Assembly (NCBI RefSeq): GCF_004336745.1
Contig: NZ_SJXD01000025.1
Coordinates: forward strand, 124,001-188,000
DNA length: 64,000 bases
Direction: 5' to 3'
Origin: Roseococcus sp. SYP-B2431
GTDB lineage: Bacteria; Pseudomonadota; Alphaproteobacteria; Acetobacterales; Acetobacteraceae
The translations under genes and the position numbers were made by a program. Each line of letters begins with the position of its first letter. Positions within the stretch are counted from its first letter, which is position 1. This document shows positions 11,114-19,522 of the stretch, in pieces. The notes under the pieces are model-generated. The model searched no databases. It was not told where the DNA came from and saw only the letters and a program-made list of their open reading frames with translations.

Positions 11114-12438
11114 GCGATGCGGATCTCCTGGGCGCGCTGCTCGACGCGGCGCGCAACGCCGGGGCGGAGCAGGCCGATGCGCTGCTGGTCCATTCGGCCT
11201 CGCTGGCCGTGCAGCGCCGCCTCGGCGCCATCGAGCAGCTGGAGCGCTCGGAGAGCGCCGACATCGGCCTGCGCGTCTTCCTCGGCAACCGGATGGCGAT
11301 CGTGAGCGGCACGGATGCCTCGCCTTCCCGCTTCGCGGCTCTCGCCGAGCGCGCCGTCGCCATGGCGCAGGTCGTGCCGGAGGACGGCTATGCCACGCTG
11401 CTCGACGCGCCGGCGCCGATCGAGGCCGGGCCGCTCGACCTCTGCGACGATGCGGAGCCCGATGCCGAAGCCCTGCTCGCCCGCGCGGCCCTCGCCGAGG
11501 AGGCCGCGCTCTCCGTGAAGGGCGTGACCAACAGCGAGGGCGGTTCGGCCGGCTGGTCGCGCGGCTCGCGCGCGCTGGCGACCTCGCGCGGCTTCTTCGG
11601 GACCTACACGCGCTCCTCCCATTCCGTCTCCGCCACGGCTTTGGCCGGCGAGGGCACGGGCATGCAGCGCGACTACGACTATACCAGCGCGACCTTCCTC
11701 TCCGACCTCGAGGACGCGGCCTCCATCGGCCGTCGCGCGGGCGAGCAGGCCGTAGCCCGCCTCAACCCCACGCGGCCGAAGAGCACGATGCTCAGCGTGG
11801 TCTATCATCCGCGCGTCGCGAACTCGCTACTGGGCCATCTGGTGAGCGCGATCAACGGCGCCTCCATCGCGCGCGGCACTTCCTTCCTCAAGGAGGCGCT
11901 GGGCACGGCGATCCTGCCGGCGACGATGTCGGTGATGGACGACCCGCTGCGCCCGCGCGGCATGCGCTCGCGGCCCTTCGACGGCGAGGGCCAGCGCGGC
12001 CAGCGCCGGGCGCTGGTCGAGAACGGGGTGCTCACCACCTGGCTGCTCGACGGCCGCAGCGCGAAGCAGCTCGGGCTGGCCACGACGGGCCACGCCGCGC
12101 GCGGCACCGGCGGCCCGCCGGGCCCCGCGCCGACCAACCTCTGGCTGCAACCGGGGCCGCTCTCGCCCGCGGCGCTGATGGCCGATATCCGCGAGGGACT
12201 CTACGTCACCGAGCTCATCGGCATGGGCGTCAACGGCATCACCGGCGACTATTCCCGCGGCGCGGCCGGCTTCATGATCCGCGACGGCCAGCTGGCCGAG
12301 CCGGTCAGCGAGATCACCATCGCCGGCAAGCTGCCCGAGATGTTCCTGGCCATGACCGCGGCGGACGACCTCGTCTACAAGCGCGGCACCGACGTGCCGA
12401 CGCTGCGCATCGACGGGATGACGCTCGCCGGGGCATGA
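11110..12438 (+). CDS. pmbA: TldD/PmbA family metalloprotease subunit (TldE/PmbA)
   Basis: 442 aa, usual size of PmbA (TldE). With TldD it forms a heteromeric protease that degrades unfolded or modified peptides, as in microcin B17 and CcdA processing. Family features include the N-terminal helix with ADALLVHSASLAVQRRLG and the C-terminal half with LGHLVSAINGASIARGTSFL and GMGVNGITGDYSRGAAGF. TldE itself lacks the zinc HExxxH motif, as here; no tldD is in the window. ATG 11110 overlaps the M16 gene stop (ATGA), indicating translational coupling. Confidence 0.88.
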   Translation: MSDADLLGALLDAARNAGAEQADALLVHSASLAVQRRLGAIEQLERSESADIGLRVFLGNRMAIVSGTDASPSRFAALAERAVAMAQVVPEDGYATLLDAPAPIEAGPLDLCDDAEPDAEALLARAALAEEAALSVKGVTNSEGGSAGWSRGSRALATSRGFFGTYTRSSHSVSATALAGEGTGMQRDYDYTSATFLSDLEDAASIGRRAGEQAVARLNPTRPKSTMLSVVYHPRVANSLLGHLVSAINGASIARGTSFLKEALGTAILPATMSVMDDPLRPRGMRSRPFDGEGQRGQRRALVENGVLTTWLLDGRSAKQLGLATTGHAARGTGGPPGPAPTNLWLQPGPLSPAALMADIREGLYVTELIGMGVNGITGDYSRGAAGFMIRDGQLAEPVSEITIAGKLPEMFLAMTAADDLVYKRGTDVPTLRIDGMTLAGA

Positions 12439-12445
12439 TCCCCGC

Positions 12446-13501
12446 ATGGAGAACACGCGCGTTACGCTGATCGTCGGCGCCACGGGCGCGGCTGCGAGCC
12501 GCGTCCTGGAGCGGGGCAGGGCCCAGCCGGGCGAGACGGTCATCGGCCTCTCACGGAACCGGCCGCCCGGGGACGACCTCTGGCTTGCCGCCGACCTCGG
12601 CGACCGGGTGGGCCTGACGGCGGCGCTGGCCACGCGGCCGGACATCTCCCGCATCGTCTACGCCTCGCGCGCGCCGCATGGCGAGACGGGCGTCGAGGAC
12701 GTGCCGGCCAATCTCCGCATGCTGCGCAATCTCGTGGATGCCGCCGAGGCCGGCCTGCCGCGCCTCGCGCATATCCATCTCATCCAGGGCGCCAAGTGGT
12801 ACGGGATGCATCTCGGCCCCTACCGCACGCCCGCGCGCGAGGACGATCCGCGCCATCCGCCGCCGAACTTCTACTACGACCAGCAGGATTTCATCGCCGG
12901 GCGCCAGCGCGGCAAGGATTGGGTCTGGTCCACCAGCCGCCCGAACTTCGTGCTCGACGTGGCGCCTGGGCGCGCCCGCAACATGGTCTCGACGCTGGGC
13001 GCCTATGCCGCGATCTGCCGCGAGCTGGACGAGCCCTTCGATTTCCCGGGCTGGCCCAGCACCTGGAACGCCCTGCACGAGGTGACGGACGCGAAGTTTC
13101 TGGCCGAAGGCGTGCTCTGGATGCTCGGCGAGCCGCGCTGCGCCAACCGGGCCTTCAACATGACCAATGGCGACGCCTTTCGCTGGTCGGATCTCTGGCC
13201 CTTCCTGGCGGAGCAGTTCGGCTGCCGGCCGGGCGGCGTGGCCAGCCGCTACATGACCTTCTGGAGCGAAGGCAAGGAGGAGGTCTGGGAGCGGATACGC
13301 GCCCGCCATGGCCTCGCCCTGCCGCTGGACCAGGTGGCGAACTGGGCCTTCTTCGATTTCTTCATGGGCATGGATTACGACGTGCTCTGCTCCATGACGG
13401 CCGCGCGCGAGGCCGGCTTCACCGGCTTCGTGGATAGCTGGCGGATGTTCTCCGACCAGATCGCCGCCTATCGGGAGCTGCGCATCCTGCCGCCCGCCTG
13501 A
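12446..13501 (+). CDS. PRISE-like SDR (progesterone 5-beta-reductase / iridoid synthase-like enone reductase)
   Basis: 351 aa short-chain dehydrogenase/reductase. A Rossmann nucleotide loop is visible at the N-terminus (VTLIVGATGAAASRVLE). Signature stretches of the PRISE group are recognisable: HIHLIQGAKWYGMHLGP, then DDPRHPPPNFYYDQQDF with its catalytic Tyr in NFYYDQ, and VWSTSRPNFVLDVAPG. PRISE enzymes reduce 1,4-enones with NADPH; plant members make iridoids and cardenolides and bacterial members have been reported. The natural substrate here is unknown. It begins 7 bases after pmbA. Confidence 0.78.
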   Translation: MENTRVTLIVGATGAAASRVLERGRAQPGETVIGLSRNRPPGDDLWLAADLGDRVGLTAALATRPDISRIVYASRAPHGETGVEDVPANLRMLRNLVDAAEAGLPRLAHIHLIQGAKWYGMHLGPYRTPAREDDPRHPPPNFYYDQQDFIAGRQRGKDWVWSTSRPNFVLDVAPGRARNMVSTLGAYAAICRELDEPFDFPGWPSTWNALHEVTDAKFLAEGVLWMLGEPRCANRAFNMTNGDAFRWSDLWPFLAEQFGCRPGGVASRYMTFWSEGKEEVWERIRARHGLALPLDQVANWAFFDFFMGMDYDVLCSMTAAREAGFTGFVDSWRMFSDQIAAYRELRILPPA

Positions 13502-13514
13502 CCCCGGGGCGCCG

Positions 13515-13531
13515 GAAGCCACCCCGGCTTC
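13515..13531 (+). terminator. Short stem-loop after the SDR gene
   Basis: GAAGCC (13515-13520) pairs with GGCTTC (13526-13531) over a 5-base ACCCC loop, 14 bases after the stop. The stem can be extended only with mismatches and there is no T-run, so termination is only possible. Confidence 0.35.
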
Positions 13532-13632
13532 TGCGCGATGGCTGGAACTCGCTGCCGGAGATGGACGCGTCCGCCCCGCCCATCTAGGCACGGGCGCGCG
13601 ACGCCTTCCGCTCACTTCACATCGGATCGACC

Positions 13633-14583
13633 ATGACTCCCGACCAGCCGCTCCCCATCCTCGCGACCCATGGCGGCAAGTTCCATTGCGACGAGGTCTT
13701 CGCCTATGCGGTGCTCCGCCTGGCCCTCGGCCTGCGCGAGGCGGGCCAGGACCATGTCCTGCGGCGCACGCGCAAGCCGGAGCTGCTGGAGACGGCCGAT
13801 ATCGTCTGGGATGTGGGCTTCGTCTTCGACGAGGCGGCGAACCGCTTCGACCACCATCAGCGCGGCGCGCCGCTGCGCCCCGATGGCACGCCCTATTCCT
13901 CGGCCGGGCTGGTCTGGCGCGGGCATGGCGAGCGCGCGGTGGCGTCGCTGCTGAAGATGAGCGGCTCGGAGCGCTTCGCGCCCGCCATCGCCGCCGAGCT
14001 CGATGAGAGCCTGGTGCGGTGGATCGACGAGAACGACAACGGCGTGGCCGCCGCCGGGCCGGTTCGGCGCGACCATCTGGACCTTGCCTCCCTGGTCGGC
14101 GATTTCAATCCGAGCTGGGACGACCCGGCCGGGCAGGGTTCCCCCGGCAGCGATGTCGCCTTCCTCGAGGCGGCCGAGCTGGTGGCCGGCGTGCTCTGCC
14201 GCCGTGTCGATGGCCTGCGGGCGCGGCTGGCGGCCGAGGCCGACGTGCTCGCCGCCTATCGGGCCGCCGAGGATCCGCGCATCCTGGTGCTGGAGCGCGG
14301 CATGCCCTGGAAGAACGTCGTCTTCTCCCATGACCTGCCGGTGCTCTTCACCGTCTCGCCCGCCTCGAACGGCCAATGGATGCTCGACGCCGTGCCGCCG
14401 GAGCCGGGCTCCTTCGCGCAGAGGCTGCCGCTGCCGGAGGCCTGGGCGGGGCTGGAGTCCGCCGCGCTCGCGGAGACGACGGGCGTCGCCGACGCCGTCT
14501 TCGTGCATCTGCGCCGCTTCGTCGCCGCGGCGAAATCGCGCGACGGCGCGGTGGAGATGGCGCGAAGGGCCATGGCCGCCTGA
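13633..14583 (+). CDS. MYG1 family protein (DHH-like exonuclease/hydrolase)
   Basis: 316 aa, full-length MYG1 homologue. The N-terminal ATHGGKFHCDEVFAYAVLRL and DVGFVFDEAANRFDHHQRG carry the conserved His/Asp metal-binding motifs of this DHH-related family, and RWIDENDNG follows. Eukaryotic MYG1 is a 3'-5' RNA exonuclease acting in nucleus and mitochondria; bacterial members are uncharacterised, so a cytoplasmic nuclease or phosphoesterase role is inference. Stands alone, 131 bases after the SDR gene. Confidence 0.87.
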   Translation: MTPDQPLPILATHGGKFHCDEVFAYAVLRLALGLREAGQDHVLRRTRKPELLETADIVWDVGFVFDEAANRFDHHQRGAPLRPDGTPYSSAGLVWRGHGERAVASLLKMSGSERFAPAIAAELDESLVRWIDENDNGVAAAGPVRRDHLDLASLVGDFNPSWDDPAGQGSPGSDVAFLEAAELVAGVLCRRVDGLRARLAAEADVLAAYRAAEDPRILVLERGMPWKNVVFSHDLPVLFTVSPASNGQWMLDAVPPEPGSFAQRLPLPEAWAGLESAALAETTGVADAVFVHLRRFVAAAKSRDGAVEMARRAMAA

Positions 14584-14674
14584 AATCCCTTGCGGCCCTC
14601 CGCACGATGTTCATGATCCTTCCCGCAAAGGACGGGCCCCCTCGACGAGGGCCCGCCGGGAGAGGAACGACCAC

Positions 14675-15934
14675 ATGGACCGCGACACCGCGCCGAAGAC
14701 ATATTCCCTGACGCCACGCCGCTCGCTCATGCTGGGCGGCACCGGACTGGCCACGGCGGCCATCTGGCCGGCCGGGCGCGCCTTGGCCCAGGCCTCCGAC
14801 AATGTCGTGAAGATCGGCGTCCTCGACGACATGTCCGGCGTCTTCGCCGACCAGCAGGGCATGGGCGATGTCGTCGCGGCCCGCATGGCCGTCGAGGATT
14901 TCGGCGGCCGCGTGCTGAATGCGCCCATCGAGCTGGTCCACGGGGACCTGCAGAACCGGCCGGATATCGGCATGGGCATCGCCCGGCGCTGGTACGACCA
15001 GGAGCGGGTGGACGCCATCTTCGGCCTGGGCAATTCGGCGGTCGCGCTGGCCGTGCAGCAGCTCACGCGCGAGAAGAACAAGATCAACGTGACCGTCGCG
15101 GCCGGCACGACCGACCTTACCGGCACCGGCTGCACGCCGAACGGCCTGCACTGGACCTATGACAACTACGCGCTCGCGCGCGGCACCGTCACGGCCATGA
15201 TGGCCGAGGGCAAGCGGAAGTGGTTCTTCCTCACCTCGGACTACGCCTTCGGCCATTCGCTTGAAGCCAATGGCGCGGCGGTGGTGCGCGCGCTGGGCGG
15301 CGAGGTGGTGGGCTCCACCCGCGCGCCGCTGAACGAGAGCGATTTCTCCGCGCATCTGCTGCGGGCGGCTCAGTCGGGCGCGCAGGTGCTGGGCCTGGCG
15401 GTCGCGGGCACCGACCTCATCAACGCGGTGAAGCAGATGGGCGAGTTCGGGCTGATGCGGCGCGGGATGCAGCCGGCCGCGCTGCTCTGCGTGCTGACCA
15501 ATGTGCGCGCGATCGGCCTGGAGACGGCGCAGGGCCTCGTCTTCACCGAGGCCTATTACTGGGACCAGAACGACGGGACGCGCGCCTTCTCCACCCGCTT
15601 CGCCCGCATCCACGGCCGGCCGCCGACGATGTTCCAGGCCAGCATGTGGGGCGCCGTCACGCATTACCTCAACGCGGTGAAGGCCGCCGGCACCGACGCG
15701 GCGCAGCCGGTGATGGAGAAGATGCGCGCCACGCCGATCAACGACTTCATGACGAGGAACGGCCGCATCCGCGAGGATGGCCGCATCATCCGCGACATGT
15801 ACCTGATGAGGGCGAAGCGGCCGAACCAGTCGCGCGGCGAGTGGGACCTGCTGGATGTGGTGCAGACCATCCCGGGCGACCAGGCCTATCGCCCGGCGGC
15901 CGAGAGCGAGTGCCCGCTCTTGCGGCGGGGGTAG
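14675..15934 (+). CDS. Orphan ABC-type substrate-binding protein (branched-chain amino acid family), paralogue of 5077-6309
   Basis: 419 aa. A Tat-like leader (TPRRSLMLGGTGLATAA) precedes a LivJ-like mature chain starting VVKIGVLDDMSGVFADQQG. It shares long stretches with the protein at 5077-6309, for example WFFLTSDYAFGHSLEAN against WFFLVADYAFGHSLEAE, and the DLIN-VKQ-EFGL block. Start ATG 14675 follows GAGAGGAACGACC; the frame is open far upstream but that part is antisense-style noise over MYG1. No permease or ATPase genes adjoin it. Confidence 0.88.
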   Translation: MDRDTAPKTYSLTPRRSLMLGGTGLATAAIWPAGRALAQASDNVVKIGVLDDMSGVFADQQGMGDVVAARMAVEDFGGRVLNAPIELVHGDLQNRPDIGMGIARRWYDQERVDAIFGLGNSAVALAVQQLTREKNKINVTVAAGTTDLTGTGCTPNGLHWTYDNYALARGTVTAMMAEGKRKWFFLTSDYAFGHSLEANGAAVVRALGGEVVGSTRAPLNESDFSAHLLRAAQSGAQVLGLAVAGTDLINAVKQMGEFGLMRRGMQPAALLCVLTNVRAIGLETAQGLVFTEAYYWDQNDGTRAFSTRFARIHGRPPTMFQASMWGAVTHYLNAVKAAGTDAAQPVMEKMRATPINDFMTRNGRIREDGRIIRDMYLMRAKRPNQSRGEWDLLDVVQTIPGDQAYRPAAESECPLLRRG

Positions 15935-15936
15935 CC

Positions 15937-15980
15937 TTCCTCATTTGGTGCTTGAAGGTTCCTCATTTGGATCCTATGTA
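15937..15980 (+). promoter_or_regulatory. Promoter and paired operator repeats of the ParS-RES operon
   Basis: The 12-mer TTCCTCATTTGG occurs twice, at 15937-15948 and 15959-15970, start-to-start distance 22 bases (about two helical turns). Between and after them lies a sigma70-like promoter: TTGAAG (15952-15957), 17-base spacer, TATGTA (15975-15980). The repeats therefore flank the -35 box, as expected for an autorepressing antitoxin. The repeats and boxes are seen directly; repressor binding is inferred. Confidence 0.6.
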
Positions 15981-15998
15981 GCGGGTGGAGGTTGCCCT

Positions 15999-16439
15999 AT
16001 GCCCGCTTCCGTCACCCCTTTGCTGCAGGCCGCGCCGCCGCCCTTGCCGCCGCAGACCTTCGCGCTGGACGAGGACAGGGCCCGGCTCACCCCAGCGGCC
16101 ATCACGGCCCTTCGCGGCCTGGCGCGCGCCTGGAAGCTGACCGGCGCCGAGGCCGCGGCACTGGTCGGCGTCTCGGAAACCACCTGGGACCGGATCAAGG
16201 CCGGCGCCTGGCGGCAGTCCTTCTCGCAGGACCAGATGATGCGCGCCTCGGCCATGATCGGCGTCTTCAAGGGCCTGCACCTGCTCTTCGCCGACGGGAT
16301 GGCGGATCGCTGGGTGCGGCTGCGCAATGCCGGGCCGCTCTTCGGAAACCTCAGCCCCGTCGAGGCGATGATCGCGCGCGGCATCCCGGGCATGATCGAG
16401 ATCCGCCAGCACGTGGACGCGCTGCGCGGCGGGCTCTGA
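15999..16439 (+). CDS. Antitoxin, Xre/MbcA/ParS-type (DUF2384)
   Basis: 146 aa. An Xre-like N-terminal helix-turn-helix region (LTGAEAAALVGVSETTWDRIK, in two helices) is followed by the ParS/MbcA toxin-binding domain, ending with NLSPVEAMIARGIPGMIEI, the conserved LGG/NG-type closing segment of the family. Such proteins neutralise RES-domain toxins and repress their own operon. ATG 15999 has GGAGG at 15987-15991. The RES toxin gene starts 3 bases after its stop. Confidence 0.88.
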   Translation: MPASVTPLLQAAPPPLPPQTFALDEDRARLTPAAITALRGLARAWKLTGAEAAALVGVSETTWDRIKAGAWRQSFSQDQMMRASAMIGVFKGLHLLFADGMADRWVRLRNAGPLFGNLSPVEAMIARGIPGMIEIRQHVDALRGGL

Positions 16440-16442
16440 GGC

Positions 16443-17171
16443 TTGGAGTTTCCCGTCACGCTCCTCGCCGAGCCGCGCGCCGTGCGGCTCGTCGCTTCCG
16501 CGCGCCTGCGCGATCCCGTGCTGCACCTGCTGCTGGACGATCCTTCGCTGGCCGGCCGGCCCCGTGCCGAGCTGGAGCAGCTGGCCCGCGACCTCGCCGA
16601 GATCGAGGGCGGCACCAGCGCCCGGCTGACCTCCGAGGCCATGCTGGCCGCGAGCTTTCCGGACGGCCGGCCGCACGCCAACTTCGTCAACGCGGCCTTC
16701 GCCTATTGGCGGCCACGCGAATCCAACCGCTTCAACGATGCGGGATTCGGCGCCTGGTACGCCGCGCTGGAGGAGGAGACCTCGCTGGCCGAGGTCGTCT
16801 TCCACATCACGCGCGAGCTCGACCGCGTCCGGGACTGGAACGCCGTCATCGACTGGGCGGAGATGTGGGCCAGCTTCGCCGGCGCCTTCGTCGACCTGCG
16901 GGAGCTGACGCCGCGGCCCGTCTGCCTGGATCCCGACCCGGGCACCGGCTATCCGGCCGGCAATCGCCTCGGCCATGAGGCGCGGAGCGAGGGTCTCAAC
17001 GGCATCGTCTATCCCTCCCTGCGGCGGGCCGGCGGCACCTGCCTGGTCGCGCTCTGGCCGCATGCGGTGCAGTCGGTGGCGCAGGGGGCGATCCTGCGGA
17101 CGGTCTGGGCGGGCGCGCGCGAGCCGCGGGTGGAGCGGCCATCGCCGGCCCGGTTGGCAAGCGACGGTTGA
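16443..17171 (+). CDS. RES-domain toxin (NAD+ phosphorylase type)
   Basis: 242 aa. The RES core is clear: AYWRPRESNRFNDAGFGAWY followed by ALEEETSLAEVVFHI, the Arg, Tyr and Glu positions that give the family its active site. Characterised members (Res of Pseudomonas putida, MbcT of Mycobacterium tuberculosis) destroy NAD+. The start is TTG 16443, 3 bases after the antitoxin stop; a rare start codon would keep toxin below antitoxin (inference). At 242 aa it is longer than minimal RES domains because of an N-terminal helical extension. Confidence 0.88.
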   Translation: MEFPVTLLAEPRAVRLVASARLRDPVLHLLLDDPSLAGRPRAELEQLARDLAEIEGGTSARLTSEAMLAASFPDGRPHANFVNAAFAYWRPRESNRFNDAGFGAWYAALEEETSLAEVVFHITRELDRVRDWNAVIDWAEMWASFAGAFVDLRELTPRPVCLDPDPGTGYPAGNRLGHEARSEGLNGIVYPSLRRAGGTCLVALWPHAVQSVAQGAILRTVWAGAREPRVERPSPARLASDG

Positions 17172-17216
17172 TGTCCACATGCGTGGCAGGCGCAACGAAT
17201 GGGAGCCTCCAGGACG

Positions 17217-18092
17217 ATGAGCAGCAGCACCGAATACACCCCGCCCAAGGTCTGGACCTGGAACAAGGCCAGCGGCGGCCGCTTCGCCAATATCAACCGG
17301 CCGATCGCGGGCCCCACGCACGAGAAGGAGCTGCCCATCGGCGAGCACCCGCTGCAGCTCTACTCGCAGGGCACGCCGAACGGGGTGAAGGTCACGGTGC
17401 TGCTCGAGGAGCTGCTGGCCCTGGGCCACAAGGGCGCGGAATACGACGCCTGGCTGATCCGCATCGGCGAGGGCGACCAGTTCGGCAGCGGCTTCGTCGC
17501 GGCCAATCCCAATTCGAAGATCCCCGCGCTGGTGGACCGCAGCGGGCCCGAGCCGATCCGCGTCTTCGAATCCGGCGCGATCCTGGTCCATCTCGCGGAG
17601 AAGTTCGGTGCCTTCCTGCCCACCGCGCCGGCCGCGCGCGCGGAGACGCTCTCCTGGCTGTTCTGGCAAATGGGCAGCACGCCCTATATCGGCGGCGGCT
17701 TCGGCCACTTCTACGCCTATGCGCCGACCAGGCAGGGATATCCGATCGACCGCTTCACGATGGAGACGAAGCGGCTGCTCGACGTGCTCGACCGCCGGCT
17801 GGCCGAGAGCGAGTACGTGGCCGGGCCCGACTACACCATCGCCGACATGGCCATCTGGCCCTGGTATGGCGGGCTGGTGAAGTTCGACAGCTATGGCGGA
17901 TCGGAGTTCCTCGCCGCCCACGAGTACAGGAACGTGCTGCGCTGGACGGAGCAGCTCTGGGCGCGCCCGGCGGTGAAGCGCGGGCGGATGGTGAACCGCC
18001 TCGCCGGCGAGCCCGCGACGCAGCTTCATGAGCGCCACGACGCCAGCGACTTCGAGACCAAGACGCAGGACAGGCTGGCGCCGGCCGGCTGA
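17217..18092 (+). CDS. yghU: Glutathione S-transferase, YghU-like (disulfide-bond oxidoreductase)
   Basis: 291 aa, typical of YghU/Nu-class GSTs that reduce disulfides with two glutathiones. The N-terminal extension WTWNKASGGRFANINRPIAG and the thioredoxin-fold segment LQLYSQGTPNGVKVTVLLEE are diagnostic; ANPNSKIPALVD carries the cis-Pro and FESGAILVHLAEKFG the glutathione Glu-Ser pair. ATG 17217 is chosen over ATG 17199 because CCAGGACG precedes it and similarity begins there. Convergent with the hydrolase gene at 18098. Confidence 0.9.
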   Translation: MSSSTEYTPPKVWTWNKASGGRFANINRPIAGPTHEKELPIGEHPLQLYSQGTPNGVKVTVLLEELLALGHKGAEYDAWLIRIGEGDQFGSGFVAANPNSKIPALVDRSGPEPIRVFESGAILVHLAEKFGAFLPTAPAARAETLSWLFWQMGSTPYIGGGFGHFYAYAPTRQGYPIDRFTMETKRLLDVLDRRLAESEYVAGPDYTIADMAIWPWYGGLVKFDSYGGSEFLAAHEYRNVLRWTEQLWARPAVKRGRMVNRLAGEPATQLHERHDASDFETKTQDRLAPAG

Positions 18093-18097
18093 CCGCC

Positions 18098-19213
18098 CTA
18101 CTGGGCGAGGAAGAATTGCCTCGCCCGGAAAGTATCCACCTGCTGGGAGAGTTGCAGCTTCTTCCGCTTGGCCGCCGGCTTTCCCGCCATGGCCAAGGCG
18201 AGATCGGCGCGCGCCCTGATGTCGTTGCGGTACCACTGATGGCCGATGACGTCCCATTCGGTGCCGCCGCCCTCGACGGTCGGCAGCACCCGCTCCTTCG
18301 TGCCGTAGTCCAGGCCCGGGTAGAAATCGACCACCTCCACGTTCTTCGGGAGGACCGACAGATCGTCCGGTCCGGAATGGCCGAGGCGACGGACGCCGTT
18401 CGCTTTCTCGCTGGCGACCGAGAGCATGTTGTCGTAGCTCGTGCCGACGGTGACCTGCCTGGCCAGCTCGGCGATCCTGCGCATCGACCGCCCCGCCGAA
18501 AAGACGTCGGTGGAGACATCCGCCGCGACCAGCGCGGCGTGGTCGAACAGGTTCAGCATGGCCGTCGTCATCAGGCCGTTGTCGAGCTCGCGAAGGCCGG
18601 TGGCGAGGGCGAGATTTCCCATGGAATGAGCCAGCAGGCAGAGGCGCGTCGCGCGGGCGCCGCCGCTCTGCCGCGCGCGGGCGTGCTGGATGGCCACGAG
18701 GAGGCGCGCGATCGCGGGGCCGGAGGCTCTCGCATCCGCCTGGTCGGCCTTGTATTGCGCGATGGCGCCCCCGGTGAAGTTGAGGCCTGATTTCTCCACG
18801 ATCACGCGGCCGTCCGAAGGCCAGGAAAACACCAGCGGAACGAGCTTCAGATCGGCGCCGCCATAGAACTCCGTCAGCTGCGCCCCGCGGCGGATGGCGG
18901 TGCCGAAGGTGTTGGAAAAGCCGTGCAGGAAGACCACGGCGACCCCGGCCAGGTCGGCCGCCGCCGCCAGCCAGTCGTCGAGGAGCCGCGCGCAGCCGCC
19001 GGTGGCGAGGTCGGCGAAATCGTCGTTGCCGCTGTTGTCGGGCGGCGCGAGGAGGTGGCGGCCCTCCTCGGTCTTCAGCGCGTTGCCGAGCCGCTGGACC
19101 GTAGTGCGCCCGAGCGTCAGCCTCCGGGGATCCGCCGGCGAGGCGGTCGCGAAAGCGTCGTCGAGCGCGCTCCGATTGGTCGCATAGTAGACGACCGTGG
19201 ATCTGTCCGGCAT
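18098..19213 (-). CDS. Alpha/beta hydrolase of the DUF900 family
   Basis: 371 aa. DUF900 hydrolase core: VAVVFLHGFSNTFGTAIRRG (oxyanion region), VPLVFSWPSDGRV and the nucleophile elbow LLAHSMGN near residue 215; an acid and a C-terminal His region (DVIGHQWYRND) follow. No signal peptide. Substrate unknown. Start at 19213 is preceded by GGGAGAGGGCC. The region upstream is unusually AT-rich for this genome, which hints at a transferred segment or a strong promoter. Confidence 0.75.
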   Translation of the reverse strand: MPDRSTVVYYATNRSALDDAFATASPADPRRLTLGRTTVQRLGNALKTEEGRHLLAPPDNSGNDDFADLATGGCARLLDDWLAAAADLAGVAVVFLHGFSNTFGTAIRRGAQLTEFYGGADLKLVPLVFSWPSDGRVIVEKSGLNFTGGAIAQYKADQADARASGPAIARLLVAIQHARARQSGGARATRLCLLAHSMGNLALATGLRELDNGLMTTAMLNLFDHAALVAADVSTDVFSAGRSMRRIAELARQVTVGTSYDNMLSVASEKANGVRRLGHSGPDDLSVLPKNVEVVDFYPGLDYGTKERVLPTVEGGGTEWDVIGHQWYRNDIRARADLALAMAGKPAAKRKKLQLSQQVDTFRARQFFLAQ

Positions 19214-19522
19214 GGCCCTCTCCCGTTTGGTATTTTCCGGGATGATGGAGCAAACAGTCCTTCTGTCGAGGAATATTTAATAGATTCCCCGATGCGCTGA
19301 ATATATTTGAATGTAGGGATTAAATTTAAGGTAAGGGCCAGCCTGGATATTGTCCCGCGCCAAACCGGCGTATCGACGAGCGTCCCTCGGCAAGGGCCTT
19401 GTCCAGCAGGATGGTCGAGAGCCGCCGCGGCGCCTCGGGCCGCATGCCCTGATCCGCGGCCGAGCGGTGCGAAACTGCTGGAACTGGGTGGCGGCGCTGC
19501 GGAAGATCGCCGCGATCCCCGG
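19214..19522. other. Intergenic region with an AT-rich patch
   Basis: No convincing gene. Bases about 19270-19335 are markedly AT-rich (AATATTTAATAG, GAATATATTTGAA, TTAAATTTAAGG) in a ~70% GC window and lie upstream of the minus-strand DUF900 gene, so they probably contain its promoter. The GC-rich remainder up to the MFS stop shows only short open frames that I cannot assign. Confidence 0.4.

Noticed and set aside
15963-19253. Long minus-strand frame across the RES operon and GST
   Set aside because: Low-complexity translation, antisense to well-supported genes.
19350-19500. Possible decayed gene between the DUF900 and MFS genes
   Set aside because: Only short frames with no convincing similarity on either strand.
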